From the NCBI GenBank assembly GCA_023432805.1, contig JAEYUG010000058.1:1-34203 (forward strand): DNA of 34,203 nt, given 5' to 3'. This DNA comes from Bacteroidota bacterium. GTDB taxonomy: Bacteria > Bacteroidota > Ignavibacteria > SZUA-365. Of this stretch, positions 8,018 to 16,646 are shown one piece after another. The notes below the pieces were generated by a model, which saw only the letters and a program-made list of their open reading frames with translations, was not told the DNA's origin and did no database searches. Positions within the stretch are counted from its first letter, which is position 1. Each line of letters opens with the position of its first letter. Made by a program: the position numbers and the translations under genes.

Positions 8018-8956
8018 CTACGTCAGCAGTTTCGTGCGGAAGTACGCAGCCGTCCGCTCGAGACCGTCGCGGCGCGGCACCTTCGGTTCCCACCCGAGCA
8101 GCGTCCGGGCCAGCGTGATGTCGGGCTGGCGCACCTTGGGATCATCGACCGGCAGCTCGCGATGCACGATGCGGCTCGAGGCGCCCAGCACCTCGATCAC
8201 TTCGCGGGCAAGATCGAGCATGGTCAGCTCGTCGGGATTGCCGATGTTCACCGGCTGCGTGTAGTCGCTGCGCAGCAGCCTGTAGATGCCGTCGACCAGA
8301 TCGCTCACGTAGCACACGCTGCGGGTCTGCAGTCCGTCGCCGAACACCGTCACATCCTCGCCCATGATCGCCTGCGACATGAACGCCGGAATCGCGCGTC
8401 CGTCATTGACGCGCATGCGCTCGCCGTAGGTGTTGAAGATCCGCACGATGCGCGTCTCCACACCGTGATGCGTGTGGTAGGCCATCGTCATGGCTTCCGC
8501 AAAGCGTTTGGCTTCGTCGTACACGCCTCGCGGACCAATGGGATTCACATTCCCCCAGTACGATTCCACCTGGGGGTGTATCTCCGGATCGCCGTACACT
8601 TCCGACGTCGACGCGAGCAGGAAGCGCGCGTTCTTCGCCTTCGCGAGTCCGAGTGCCTTGTGCGTGCCGAGCGAGCCGACCTTCAGCGTCTGGATCGGAA
8701 GTTTCAGATAGTCGATCGGACTCGCCGGCGAGGCGAAGTGGAGGATGTAGTCGATGCCGCCCTCGATATATGTGTATTCCGTCACGTCGTGCTTGACGAA
8801 GCGGAAGCCGTCGCTGCCGATGAGATGGACGATGTTGTCCATGTCGCCGGTGATCAGGTTATCCATGCAGATGACATCGTGGCCTTCGGCCAGGAGGCGT
8901 TCGCAGAGGTGGCTGCCGAGAAACCCGGCGCCACCCGTGATCAGTGTGCGTGGCAT
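8018..8956 (-). CDS. uxs: UDP-glucuronate decarboxylase (UDP-xylose synthase), SDR family
   Basis: Converts UDP-glucuronate to UDP-xylose with bound NAD+ through a 4-keto intermediate, in the cytosol. It has 312 residues, the usual length of bacterial UXS. The Rossmann motif GGAGFLG is at residues 8-14. The segment HFASPASP (73-80) is characteristic of UXS/dTDP-glucose dehydratase-like extended SDRs. The TSEVYGDP stretch (117-124) supplies the active-site Thr and Glu, and the catalytic pair is Y146xxxK150 (GVYDEAK). The C-terminal RSVCYVSDLVDG is also typical. It starts 14 bp after the upstream DUF2723 gene with a weak GGACG ribosome site and is followed by a hairpin terminator. UDP-xylose could serve the GTs of the next operon or the neighbouring membrane GT-C enzymes; this link is inference. 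A related epimerase activity cannot be fully excluded. Confidence 0.92.
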   Translation of the reverse strand: MPRTLITGGAGFLGSHLCERLLAEGHDVICMDNLITGDMDNIVHLIGSDGFRFVKHDVTEYTYIEGGIDYILHFASPASPIDYLKLPIQTLKVGSLGTHKALGLAKAKNARFLLASTSEVYGDPEIHPQVESYWGNVNPIGPRGVYDEAKRFAEAMTMAYHTHHGVETRIVRIFNTYGERMRVNDGRAIPAFMSQAIMGEDVTVFGDGLQTRSVCYVSDLVDGIYRLLRSDYTQPVNIGNPDELTMLDLAREVIEVLGASSRIVHRELPVDDPKVRQPDITLARTLLGWEPKVPRRDGLERTAAYFRTKLLT

Positions 8957-8970
8957 GTCGTCGTCCGGGC

Positions 8971-11820
8971 CTACTGTGCCTTCGGCGCGGCCGTGTCGGC
9001 CGGCTGCGCGTCCGGTTGCGCATCCGGTTGCGCGGCCAGCTGCGGATCCTCCGGCTTGCGATCACCACGCGCATACTGCCGCCAGCTCTCGAGCTGGTTG
9101 AGCAGCGAGGCATCGTTCGGCATCGACGTGAGCGCGTTCTCGAGAAGCTTCACGCCTTTGTCGTACTGGCCGAGACCTTCATACAGATTGAGCAGCACCG
9201 AGTAGGGCGAACGCGGGGCGTTGCGACCGGTGACGTCTTGCGCGAGCAGATCGAGGTAGTGCTTCTCGAGCTCGGGCGCCAGACGACCGAGCGCGTCCTT
9301 GTCACCGAACATGAAGTACATCGTGCTCAAATCAGTCTTGAGGGTGATGTCCATCTCATGAATGGTGCTCGGTACGACCTTCTCCATCTTGGCAAGGATC
9401 TCGCGTGCCTCCTCCTTGCTGTTCCTGTCCTGGAACGCGACCTGCGCGTAGCCCATGTACAGATAGCGGAAGCTCGTCAGCATGCGTGTGCTGGCTTCGT
9501 CGAGGTTGATTTTCGGATTGTTCAGCTCGCGGAACATGAAGCCGTAGGCGCGGTTGCTGTCGGGCACCGCGCGTGTCTCGATCAGATGCTTCCGCAGGAG
9601 GCCCATGTTCATGACCGGATAGTAGCGATCGCCGCGCTGCGGCAGACGCACGGGGGTGACACGGGCGGCGAGGCCTTCCACTACGAGAAAATCCTCGAGG
9701 CCGAGCTTGTCCTGCGGCGCCACGCTGAGCGCGAAATAGATCGGACGCTCGGAGAGGTTGTTGCGGAGGATGTCGAGGATGAGCATGTCCTGGTTGCGGA
9801 TGCCCTGGTTGCCGGCGGGATCGTTGAACGTGGGACGTACGGTGAACTGCATTGCCGGGGGAAGTCCCTCGGCCGGATTGAAATACGGGAGATCGTTCAA
9901 TGTGCCCTTCAGCATGGGGCTCGACTGATCGATCGGAATGGTGACGACCTGGTCCTGCCAGGCGACGGGACGCATGCCGCGCAGCTCGTCGTCGCTGTAG
10001 GTGAGCTTGACCGGCAGGGCGCCGTAGGGACGCTCGTTCTTGAGCTGCCGCGAGTACCAGTCGGTGTTGACGAGGCTGAGGTTCACCACGCGCACGTCGC
10101 GTCGCACGCCGGCCACGTACTGCAGGTACCAGACGGGGAAGGTGTCGTTGTCGCCGCCGGTGAAGAGGATGGCGTTCTCGTCGCAGCTCTGCAGCAGGTT
10201 GTAGGCATAGTCCCACGCGACGTAGTTGAGATTGCGGTCGTGGGTCTGATGGTTCTGCGCGTACATGTTGACGGGCGCGGCGATGAGTGCGAGACCGGCG
10301 ATGGCCACACCCACGGCTTCATTGTTCTTGACGGCGTTGCGGACCAGTTCCCAGATCGCGAACACGCCGAGACCGATCCAGATTGCGAACACGTAGAAGG
10401 ATCCGACAAAGAAGTAGTCGCGCTCGCGCACCTGCGGTTCGGCCATGTTGAAGTAGATGACGAGCCCGATGCCGGTCATGAAGAAGAGCGCGGCGAGCGC
10501 CGTGCCGGTGCGCCAGTCCTTGCGCATGTGGAACCACAGGCCGAGCAGGCCGAGGATGAGGGGAATCGCATAGTAGCGGTTCGGGTAGCCCGTACTCTCG
10601 CTCCAGTCGGGGGCCTCGCCGACGAAGGAGACGGGTGCATCCTGCAGGTCGCCGGCGCGGCCGACGAAATTCCACATGAAGTACCGGATGTAGATGTGTC
10701 CGAGCTGGAAGCTCATGAAGAAATCCATGTCCGACGAGTACTTGCGGTAGGCGTCGATGCTTTCGGGATTCCAGCGGCGGGGGAGCATCGCCTTCTTGTC
10801 CGGGTCAATGGTCTGGGTGGCGTTGTTGAAGTTCGGGCCGCTCATGAGAGGATAGCTGCCGTACTGCTCGCGGTTGAGGTAGCTGTAGAGGGCGGGCAGC
10901 GTGCTCGGTTCGTTCTCGTTCATGGCGGGCTGCTGGCCGGCGCGGATGACGACGAGGGAGTAGGTGGTGAAGCCGAGTGTCACGAGCAGCAGTCCGAGGG
11001 CGCCCATGCGGATCTGGGGATGCATCGAAGGACGCGAGACGAGGTAGATGAGTCCGCCGACGATCGCGAGCAGCGCGATGATGCCGACCGTGCTCTGCAG
11101 CATGGTGGGCACGTACTTGACGACTCCGGGATAGACCGAGAAGAATCCACCACCCATGAGGGCGATGAAGATGAGCCAGTTGCGGGGTTGCATTTCGCTT
11201 CGGTCGCGATCGCGGAAGAAGACGAGGAAGAACACGAAGAAGAGCGCGAGCAACGACAGCAGATGCACGCCGATGCTGAGTCCCATCAGATACGCGATGA
11301 GCAGCAGGGTGCGCTCACTGGCGAGCACGCCGGCCTTCGCGTACCACTCGAGGGCCAGCCACACGGTGACGGAGATGAAGAACATGCCGATGCCGTAGAC
11401 TTCGGCCTCGCTGGCGTTGAACCAGAAGGTATCGCTGAACGAGAGCGACAGGGCACCGACGGCACCGGCCAGCACCACGATCGCGGCCGACATCGGGGTG
11501 GCGGGATCACCGTACCACATGCGCAGCAGGCGCACGATGACGAGGTAGGTGAACAGGACGGTGAACGAGCTCGAGAAGGTCGAGATCAGATTCACGCGCA
11601 GGCCGAGATCCTCGACGAAGGGCAGCATGGAGAAGAATCGCCCGACGAGCTGGAAGAACGGCGCGCCCGGGGGATGCGGCACGCCCATGGTCACTGCGGA
11701 GGCGATGAACTCGCCGCAATCCCAGAAGGAAAGGGTCGGTGCCACGGTCATCAAAAAGATGACGCTCGAGATCGCAAAGACGACGAAGGCCGCCACGCGA
11801 TGCAGGATGTTGAACTTCAT
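8971..11820 (-). CDS. DUF2723 family membrane protein (TMEM260-like, GT-C type)
   Basis: Large polytopic protein of 949 residues. DUF2723 (PF11028) is widespread in Bacteroidota/Chlorobi; its human relative TMEM260 is a protein O-mannosyltransferase. The first helix (residues 9-30) is followed by the signature FWDCGEFIASAVTMGVPHPP, with Asp34 and Glu37 in the first extracytoplasmic loop, where GT-C enzymes keep their catalytic acid. About 12 hydrophobic helices follow, then a soluble region with the conserved GDNDT motif (556-560) and DVRVVNLSL. The C-terminal 250 residues contain TPR-like helices (GQYDKGVKLLENALTSMPND) and end in a short QPDA repeat. ATG at 11820 overlaps the stop of a second DUF2723 gene by 4 bp. 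Enzymatic activity of the bacterial form is inferred from the family, not shown here. Confidence 0.88.
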   Translation of the reverse strand: MKFNILHRVAAFVVFAISSVIFLMTVAPTLSFWDCGEFIASAVTMGVPHPPGAPFFQLVGRFFSMLPFVEDLGLRVNLISTFSSSFTVLFTYLVIVRLLRMWYGDPATPMSAAIVVLAGAVGALSLSFSDTFWFNASEAEVYGIGMFFISVTVWLALEWYAKAGVLASERTLLLIAYLMGLSIGVHLLSLLALFFVFFLVFFRDRDRSEMQPRNWLIFIALMGGGFFSVYPGVVKYVPTMLQSTVGIIALLAIVGGLIYLVSRPSMHPQIRMGALGLLLVTLGFTTYSLVVIRAGQQPAMNENEPSTLPALYSYLNREQYGSYPLMSGPNFNNATQTIDPDKKAMLPRRWNPESIDAYRKYSSDMDFFMSFQLGHIYIRYFMWNFVGRAGDLQDAPVSFVGEAPDWSESTGYPNRYYAIPLILGLLGLWFHMRKDWRTGTALAALFFMTGIGLVIYFNMAEPQVRERDYFFVGSFYVFAIWIGLGVFAIWELVRNAVKNNEAVGVAIAGLALIAAPVNMYAQNHQTHDRNLNYVAWDYAYNLLQSCDENAILFTGGDNDTFPVWYLQYVAGVRRDVRVVNLSLVNTDWYSRQLKNERPYGALPVKLTYSDDELRGMRPVAWQDQVVTIPIDQSSPMLKGTLNDLPYFNPAEGLPPAMQFTVRPTFNDPAGNQGIRNQDMLILDILRNNLSERPIYFALSVAPQDKLGLEDFLVVEGLAARVTPVRLPQRGDRYYPVMNMGLLRKHLIETRAVPDSNRAYGFMFRELNNPKINLDEASTRMLTSFRYLYMGYAQVAFQDRNSKEEAREILAKMEKVVPSTIHEMDITLKTDLSTMYFMFGDKDALGRLAPELEKHYLDLLAQDVTGRNAPRSPYSVLLNLYEGLGQYDKGVKLLENALTSMPNDASLLNQLESWRQYARGDRKPEDPQLAAQPDAQPDAQPADTAAPKAQ
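9005..9037. repeat. Short 12-bp tandem repeat in the DUF2723 C-terminus
   Basis: Two near-identical 12-bp units (TGCGCGTCCGGT, TGCGCATCCGGT) and a partial third encode the QPDAQPDAQP tail of the protein. The repeat is in frame, so slippage by one unit would only change tail length by four residues. Confidence 0.7.
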
Positions 11821-14309
11821 GGTGTTGGTACCGTGTGATGGGTGGAATATGTACTGTCAGCGTGTTGCATGGTGTGGGCGTCCGCACGTGCGCGGGTGAT
11901 CTCGGCGCGGGCGCGGGTGATGTCTGCGGCGCGGGGATGCGCGCGTGCGAGGCGCGCGAGCAGCGCGAGCGCGTCGTCGTAGCGATGCTCGAAGCGGTAC
12001 GCTTCGAGCAGCACGCGCGCGGCGCTCTGCAGGGAAACGTCGGGCTGCGCCTCGGCGGCCATCGCGCGCAGGCATGCACGTTCGATGGCGGTGAACAGAC
12101 GGTCGGCGCGCGCCGTGCACATCGACTCGCGGGCCAGCACGGCCGCGTCGAGCGCGTCGCGCGCATCGAGGGGATACGCACGCGCAGGTGCGATGTGCTC
12201 GTACCGGTCAAGGGCCTGATCGCAGGAGGCCGCACGGCCGCGCACGCGGAATTCGTAGTCGGCAAGGCGCAGACAGGTTTCACGGATCAGTGCCGCTGCG
12301 GCACGACCGACGGCGTCGACCGAGGCTTCCCGGGGAAGCCCGCCACAGGCATCGAGCGCACGGCGCGTCCGCTCGGCATGCACCCGCGGTGTGTTCAACA
12401 CGCGGGTCCGCGTCAGACGAACAGTCAATCCCTCGACGCGCAGCTTGTCGGCGAAGGGTTCGAGGGATTCCGGATCGCAGGCGGCGGAAAAATGGATGGG
12501 GGTATCCTTTTCCTGCAGACGTACGGCGCTGTCGAGAGGCACGTCGAGGTCGCCCTGCGCAATCACGCGCACATCGCCACGCAGACCCTCGACGTGCTGC
12601 GCGTGCATCACGGGCCAGGTATCGTTGTCGCCCGCCGTGTACAACACGGCGTTCGAGTCGCACGAGGCGAGGAGTCCCCGTGCAAAAATCGGTATCGTCA
12701 CATCGCCGCTGCGATCGTGCGCCCTGTGACCCGCATGCGCCATCCAGAGCGGCAGCACGGCGGCAAGGCTCAGCAGACCGATACCGGGACCACGCGAGCG
12801 GAACACGCGCGCCAGCGCGAAGAGTCCCGCAGCGGCCATGGGCACGGCCGCAAAGAAGAACGGGACGTACATGCCGTCGAAGGGTCGCGGGTGCTGGCCG
12901 GGCAGGTTGAGGCCGAATGCCGCGAGGGGACCTGTCACCACGAGCAGCACAGTCAACGCCAGCGCGGTGCGGCGCATGCGTCGCAGACTCCAGAGCATCC
13001 CGACGGCGACGAGCACGAGCGGGATCCCGAAGTTGCTGCTCGGATACGCTGCAGCAACGGGCTCGAGCAGCATGGGGTCGCCATCGTTGTCGCGCACAGC
13101 GATGGCAGGTGCAGCATCGGCGCGATCGTTCGCGCGGCCGATCGCATTCCAGAAGGTGTAACGCGCCAGCTGATCCTGCAGCTGCACGCGCACAAAATAC
13201 CCGAACTCCGATTCCTCCTGCGTCCACGCATCGAGCGCGGCGGCATCCCCCGTGCGACGTCGCGCGAACATGTCGGGGCCCTGCCCCGGACCCGGCGTCG
13301 CGAAATACTCCGTGAGCGCGGCGGCATCGGCGCGCGCGGGACCAGGCACGGCAGGATGCTCCGAGGCGCGCGCCGGCACCAGGGCATTGAGCGACACGCC
13401 GATGCAGAACGTCGCGATCGGCACGAGCATGCGGTGCAGTGCGGTGCGCGGAGCAAGGCGATGCAGAAGGATGGCTGCGATGGAGAACACGAGGGCTGCA
13501 AGGATGGCTCCCATGAGCAACGCGACTGCGGGTGAGGAAACGAGCACGACGCCGGCATCGAGCGGAAGCGACGCGACCGCCCGCGGCCAGCCCGCAACCG
13601 CCGCGATCATGGCCACGAGCGCCAGACCGATGCCGGACAGATACACGCGCAGTGCATGCCGGCGCACCAGCAGCAGCAGGATCGGCGCGAGCGTGTACAT
13701 CCAGAGATCACCCATCGTCGTGGCGATACCGACCGCGATACCCGTCGCAGCGATCGACCAGAGGGACCGCTCTCCTGCACCAACCGGACCCGCCGCCAGC
13801 AGCAGCGCCGCGGCATTGAACAGCAGCTGGGGATTGTGCGGTTCGACGATGCCGGCATTCATCCAGAAACTCTCCGACAGTGCGAAGGCAGCCGTGGTGA
13901 TCGCCGCGGCGGCCATCGCGAATCCACGGTCCCGGCTACGCACGGCTTCCCCACCGCGGGGTGCGGCGAGCGCAGCCCGATCTTCGACAAGCAGCAGCAG
14001 CATCCTCTCGACAAACAGAAACGCGAGTGCGACGACGGCCGCGGAGAGGAATCCGTGCCAGAGCACCAGCCGCCGCGCGACGCTCCCGCCCATCGGAAGC
14101 GCGAGCCACCACTGCGCGGGAACGAGGGATCCGAGTCCCGACGGAGCCTGGGGTACGCCGCCGACATGGGCCGCCGTGATGAGCTCACCGCTCTCCCAAC
14201 CGGTGACGCCGGGCGCCCCCGTCCATGCATAGACGAGAAACGCGGCGGTGCCGAGCCCGAGCGCGGTGCCGATGCGGATGCGGGATCCTATGTGCCGCCC
14301 GGGGGTCAC
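11817..14309 (-). CDS. Second, divergent DUF2723 family membrane protein
   Basis: Paralogue of the next gene, 830 residues, with the same plan: an N-terminal hydrophobic half of about 12 helices, a GDNDT motif at 560-564 (almost the same position as in the partner), DVRVIAQGDLDV after it, and a helical TPR-like C-terminus. The first-loop signature is altered: GWESGELITAAHVGGVPQAP has Glu39 where the partner has Asp34, and Gln-Ala-Pro where the partner has His-Pro-Pro. The start is GTG at 14309, overlapping the upstream small gene in GTGA; the end overlaps the partner in ATGA. The C-terminus has an imperfect repeat ITRARAEITRARADA. Very Ala/Arg/Leu-rich composition suggests faster divergence. 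Function probably in the same glycan or glycoprotein pathway; catalytic competence is uncertain. Confidence 0.82.
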   Translation of the reverse strand: MTPGRHIGSRIRIGTALGLGTAAFLVYAWTGAPGVTGWESGELITAAHVGGVPQAPSGLGSLVPAQWWLALPMGGSVARRLVLWHGFLSAAVVALAFLFVERMLLLLVEDRAALAAPRGGEAVRSRDRGFAMAAAAITTAAFALSESFWMNAGIVEPHNPQLLFNAAALLLAAGPVGAGERSLWSIAATGIAVGIATTMGDLWMYTLAPILLLLVRRHALRVYLSGIGLALVAMIAAVAGWPRAVASLPLDAGVVLVSSPAVALLMGAILAALVFSIAAILLHRLAPRTALHRMLVPIATFCIGVSLNALVPARASEHPAVPGPARADAAALTEYFATPGPGQGPDMFARRRTGDAAALDAWTQEESEFGYFVRVQLQDQLARYTFWNAIGRANDRADAAPAIAVRDNDGDPMLLEPVAAAYPSSNFGIPLVLVAVGMLWSLRRMRRTALALTVLLVVTGPLAAFGLNLPGQHPRPFDGMYVPFFFAAVPMAAAGLFALARVFRSRGPGIGLLSLAAVLPLWMAHAGHRAHDRSGDVTIPIFARGLLASCDSNAVLYTAGDNDTWPVMHAQHVEGLRGDVRVIAQGDLDVPLDSAVRLQEKDTPIHFSAACDPESLEPFADKLRVEGLTVRLTRTRVLNTPRVHAERTRRALDACGGLPREASVDAVGRAAAALIRETCLRLADYEFRVRGRAASCDQALDRYEHIAPARAYPLDARDALDAAVLARESMCTARADRLFTAIERACLRAMAAEAQPDVSLQSAARVLLEAYRFEHRYDDALALLARLARAHPRAADITRARAEITRARADAHTMQHADSTYSTHHTVPTP

Positions 14310-14572
14310 GCCTGCTGCGTGTCCGCCTTCTTCCTGCGATAAATGATGCCGAGGGGAATCAGCACGCAGTAGCCGAGAACGAGGATGAGGGGACCAATGG
14401 TCACCGAGAGGGGACTCACGTCATCGCCTGCTGCCATCACCAGGTAGCCGATGATGACCGTGACGATGCCTGCGAGGATGATCGTGTAGTTGATGCGCTG
14501 CGGCATTTCGACTTCCGCGACGAAGGTCTTCTTCTTCGGCTGCGGACGTCGCTGTGCTTGGATTTTCGCCAT
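14306..14572 (-). CDS. Small two-helix membrane protein (DUF3098-like)
   Basis: Protein of 88 residues. A basic N-terminus (about 24 residues, with PKKK) precedes MPQRINYTIILAGIVTVIIG (about 23-42) and a second hydrophobic helix (PLSVTIGPLILVLGYCVLIP), then a basic tail RRKKAD. The layout resembles DUF3098 proteins of Bacteroidota and Chlorobi, which have no known function; the match is from memory and not certain. The ribosome site GGAG lies 7 bases before ATG at 14572. The stop overlaps the GTG of the DUF2723 gene, so the two are probably translated together. It sits 24 bp after lolD. A helper or stabilising subunit for the neighbouring membrane enzymes is possible but unproved. Confidence 0.8.
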   Translation of the reverse strand: MAKIQAQRRPQPKKKTFVAEVEMPQRINYTIILAGIVTVIIGYLVMAAGDDVSPLSVTIGPLILVLGYCVLIPLGIIYRRKKADTQQA

Positions 14573-14596
14573 GGTGGATCTCCGTTGTATGATGAA

Positions 14597-15307
14597 TCAC
14601 ACTGTATGCGTGTCGGGCGCCTCGGGAAGCGCCGTGAGGCGACCCTCGTGCAACCGGTACATCTGATGTGCGCGGCGTGCGAGCGCCTGATCGTGGGTGA
14701 CGACGACGATCGTCTGCCGGCGCTCGGCCGCCAGCGACCAGAGCAGCTCGTGCAGCATAGCCGCGTTCTCCTCGTCGAGGTTGCCCGACGGCTCGTCGGC
14801 CAGCACGACGCGGGGATTGTTGACAAGCGCACGGGCAACAGCCACGCGCTGCTGTTCGCCACCCGACAGCTCCGACGGTCGCGCGTGCGCACGATGCACC
14901 ACGCGCACGAGCTCGAGCAGGTCCTTCGCGCGCTTCGTCGCGGCTGCGGGCGACTCGCCCGCGATCAGCGCAGGCATGGCCACGTTTTCAATCGCGCTGA
15001 ACTCCGGCAGGAGGTGGTGGAACTGAAACACGAACCCGACGTTGGCGTTGCGAAAGGCCGCCAGCGCGCGGTCGCCCATGCTGAACATGTTCACACCGGC
15101 CACTTCGACCTTCCCGTCACTGGGCCGGTCGAGCGCCCCGATCACATGCAGCAGCGTGCTCTTGCCCGCGCCCGACGAACCGACCACGGCGAGAATCGCG
15201 CCCTCCTCCACCTCGAGCGTCACGCCCTTGAGGACGTCGAGCACATCGGATGTGCCCGCGCCGTAGCTCTTGCGGACATTGTGAAGACGGATGACGGGAG
15301 GATTCAT
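14597..15307 (-). CDS. lolD: ABC transporter ATPase, lipoprotein-release type (LolD)
   Basis: ATPase of the LolCDE/MacB subfamily that powers extraction of outer-membrane lipoproteins from the inner membrane. It has 236 residues, the normal length. Walker A GSSGAGKST is at 43-51, the Q-loop at Gln95 (FVFQFHHLLPEF, with the FQxHHLLPEF pattern typical of LolD), the signature LSGGEQQ at 147-153, Walker B VVLADE at 167-172 followed by PSGNLD, and the H-loop at His205. It lies 120 bp downstream of two LolC/E-type permeases, so a three-gene transporter is likely despite the gap. No Shine-Dalgarno is visible before ATG at 15307. MacB-like or FtsE-like roles are less likely because of the adjacent permeases. 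Confidence 0.92.
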   Translation of the reverse strand: MNPPVIRLHNVRKSYGAGTSDVLDVLKGVTLEVEEGAILAVVGSSGAGKSTLLHVIGALDRPSDGKVEVAGVNMFSMGDRALAAFRNANVGFVFQFHHLLPEFSAIENVAMPALIAGESPAAATKRAKDLLELVRVVHRAHARPSELSGGEQQRVAVARALVNNPRVVLADEPSGNLDEENAAMLHELLWSLAAERRQTIVVVTHDQALARRAHQMYRLHEGRLTALPEAPDTHTV

Positions 15308-15427
15308 GTCTGAGCGTTCAATCTGGTAAAATTGCGAACGTGTGCGTGCACTTCCAAACCGGATTGCCGTGCCCTGCCGCAGTCATCGTGGGGAAGCCGT
15401 GCCCGCCGCCCCATCTCTGCAAACCCG
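15308..15427. other. 120-bp gap between permease and LolD genes
   Basis: No gene and no intrinsic terminator seen. A direct repeat of GCCGTGCCC occurs twice (around 15366 and 15397). The region near 15320-15345 is AT-richer than its surroundings and could hold a weak promoter for lolD, but no good -35/-10 pair at 17-base spacing is visible. Confidence 0.4.
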
Positions 15428-16645
15428 TCACTCCCATCGGATCGCATCGATGATCTCCACGCGCCGCGCCCGCTCGGCGGGATACCACGACGCCGCCAGG
15501 CAGAGTCCGAACGTCGAAAGCGCGATCAGCACGATGTCGCTCCATCGCACATCGACGGGAATAGCCGGAATGATGAAGGCGGCATCGAGACGCACGAGCC
15601 CGTACTCGGCTTGCAGCCATGTGAGGAGGAGTCCGAGCGCCATGCCGGCTACCGTGCCGACAAGACCGATCCAGAAGCCCTGCAGCAGGAAGATGCGCCG
15701 CACCGACGCCGCGGGCATGCCCATCGTGCGGAGGATACCGATGTCGCGCTTCTTCTCGACGACGAGCATGGTCAGCGAGGCGAGGATGTTGAAGACCGCC
15801 ACCGCAATGATGATCGAGAGAAGGATGAATGCGCTCCACCGCTCGATCTGCATCATGGCGTAGAGGTCCTTGTGCAGATCCTCCCAGGTCAGCACGTTCC
15901 ATCCGCCACCGATGGCCTCGGCCAGCTCGGCCTTCGCACCGGCACTGCGGTCGATCGAACGCAGCCGCAGCTCGTAGCCCGTCACCTGCACCGGCATGCG
16001 GAAGAGCAGCCGCGCATCACCGAGCGAGATGAAGGCGTAGGATCCGTCGTACAGCTTGTTCTTCGAATCGTAGATGCCGACCACGGGACAGCGCAGCGCC
16101 GTGGGCATGACGTACTGGGTGAGGACGTTCTCCATGCCGGCGGGACTCACGAGGGTGATCGTGTCACCGACGAGCACGCGCATGTTGTCGGCGAGCTGAC
16201 GACCGAGTACAACGCCGCGAGACTTCCCCACGTCGAAGGCGCCGAGCACGATGGTCGAACGGACACCCGACACACCGTCGATCACGTCCGCATCCATTCC
16301 CTTCACCCAGACGAACACGTTGTTGTCGCGCGACATGGCCATGGCCTTCCGCGAAATGAAGGGCGCATGCCCCGCCAGGTCGTCGCGCGAACGGATCAGG
16401 GAATCCACACGCGCGTCGCTCGCACCAGGCGTGCGTGGCAAGCGCTCGATCTTGATGTGGGGATCGAAGTTCTGCAGGATGTCGGTGACGAGTCCGTTGA
16501 AGCCGTTGAAGACCGACATGACGACGATCAGCGCCGCCACGCCGAAGGTGATGCCGAGCGTGGCGAGCAGCGAGATGATGTTGATGAAGGTAAAGGTCTT
16601 GCGACCCACCAGGTATCTGCGCGATATGACCGAGGTGACGCGCAT
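15428..16645 (-). CDS. LolC/LolE-family lipoprotein-release permease (second copy)
   Basis: Inner-membrane permease of 405 residues. It begins with the N-terminal signature RRYLVGRKTFTFINIISLLA, a first helix (ATLGITFGVAALIVVMSVFN) and the LolC/E stretch NGFNGLVTDIL. A periplasmic MacB-type domain of about 200 residues follows, with WVKGMDADVIDGV. Three helices make up the FtsX domain (PF02687), including ILASLTMLVVEKKRDIGILR with the coupling helix RTMGMPAASVRRIFLLQG. It ends ASWYPAERARRVEIIDAIRWE, the classic LolC/E C-terminus. The gene starts one base after the stop of the upstream paralogue (TGAcATG). Together with that gene and lolD it probably forms a heterodimeric LolCDE-like exporter. 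Which copy corresponds to LolC or LolE cannot be decided. Confidence 0.9.
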   Translation of the reverse strand: MRVTSVISRRYLVGRKTFTFINIISLLATLGITFGVAALIVVMSVFNGFNGLVTDILQNFDPHIKIERLPRTPGASDARVDSLIRSRDDLAGHAPFISRKAMAMSRDNNVFVWVKGMDADVIDGVSGVRSTIVLGAFDVGKSRGVVLGRQLADNMRVLVGDTITLVSPAGMENVLTQYVMPTALRCPVVGIYDSKNKLYDGSYAFISLGDARLLFRMPVQVTGYELRLRSIDRSAGAKAELAEAIGGGWNVLTWEDLHKDLYAMMQIERWSAFILLSIIIAVAVFNILASLTMLVVEKKRDIGILRTMGMPAASVRRIFLLQGFWIGLVGTVAGMALGLLLTWLQAEYGLVRLDAAFIIPAIPVDVRWSDIVLIALSTFGLCLAASWYPAERARRVEIIDAIRWE

Positions 16646-16646
16646 G

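Noticed and set aside
8944..11838. Plus-strand open frame of 964 codons opposite the first DUF2723 gene
   Set aside because: Mirror of a clear family member, with repetitive His/Glu/Val composition and no motif.
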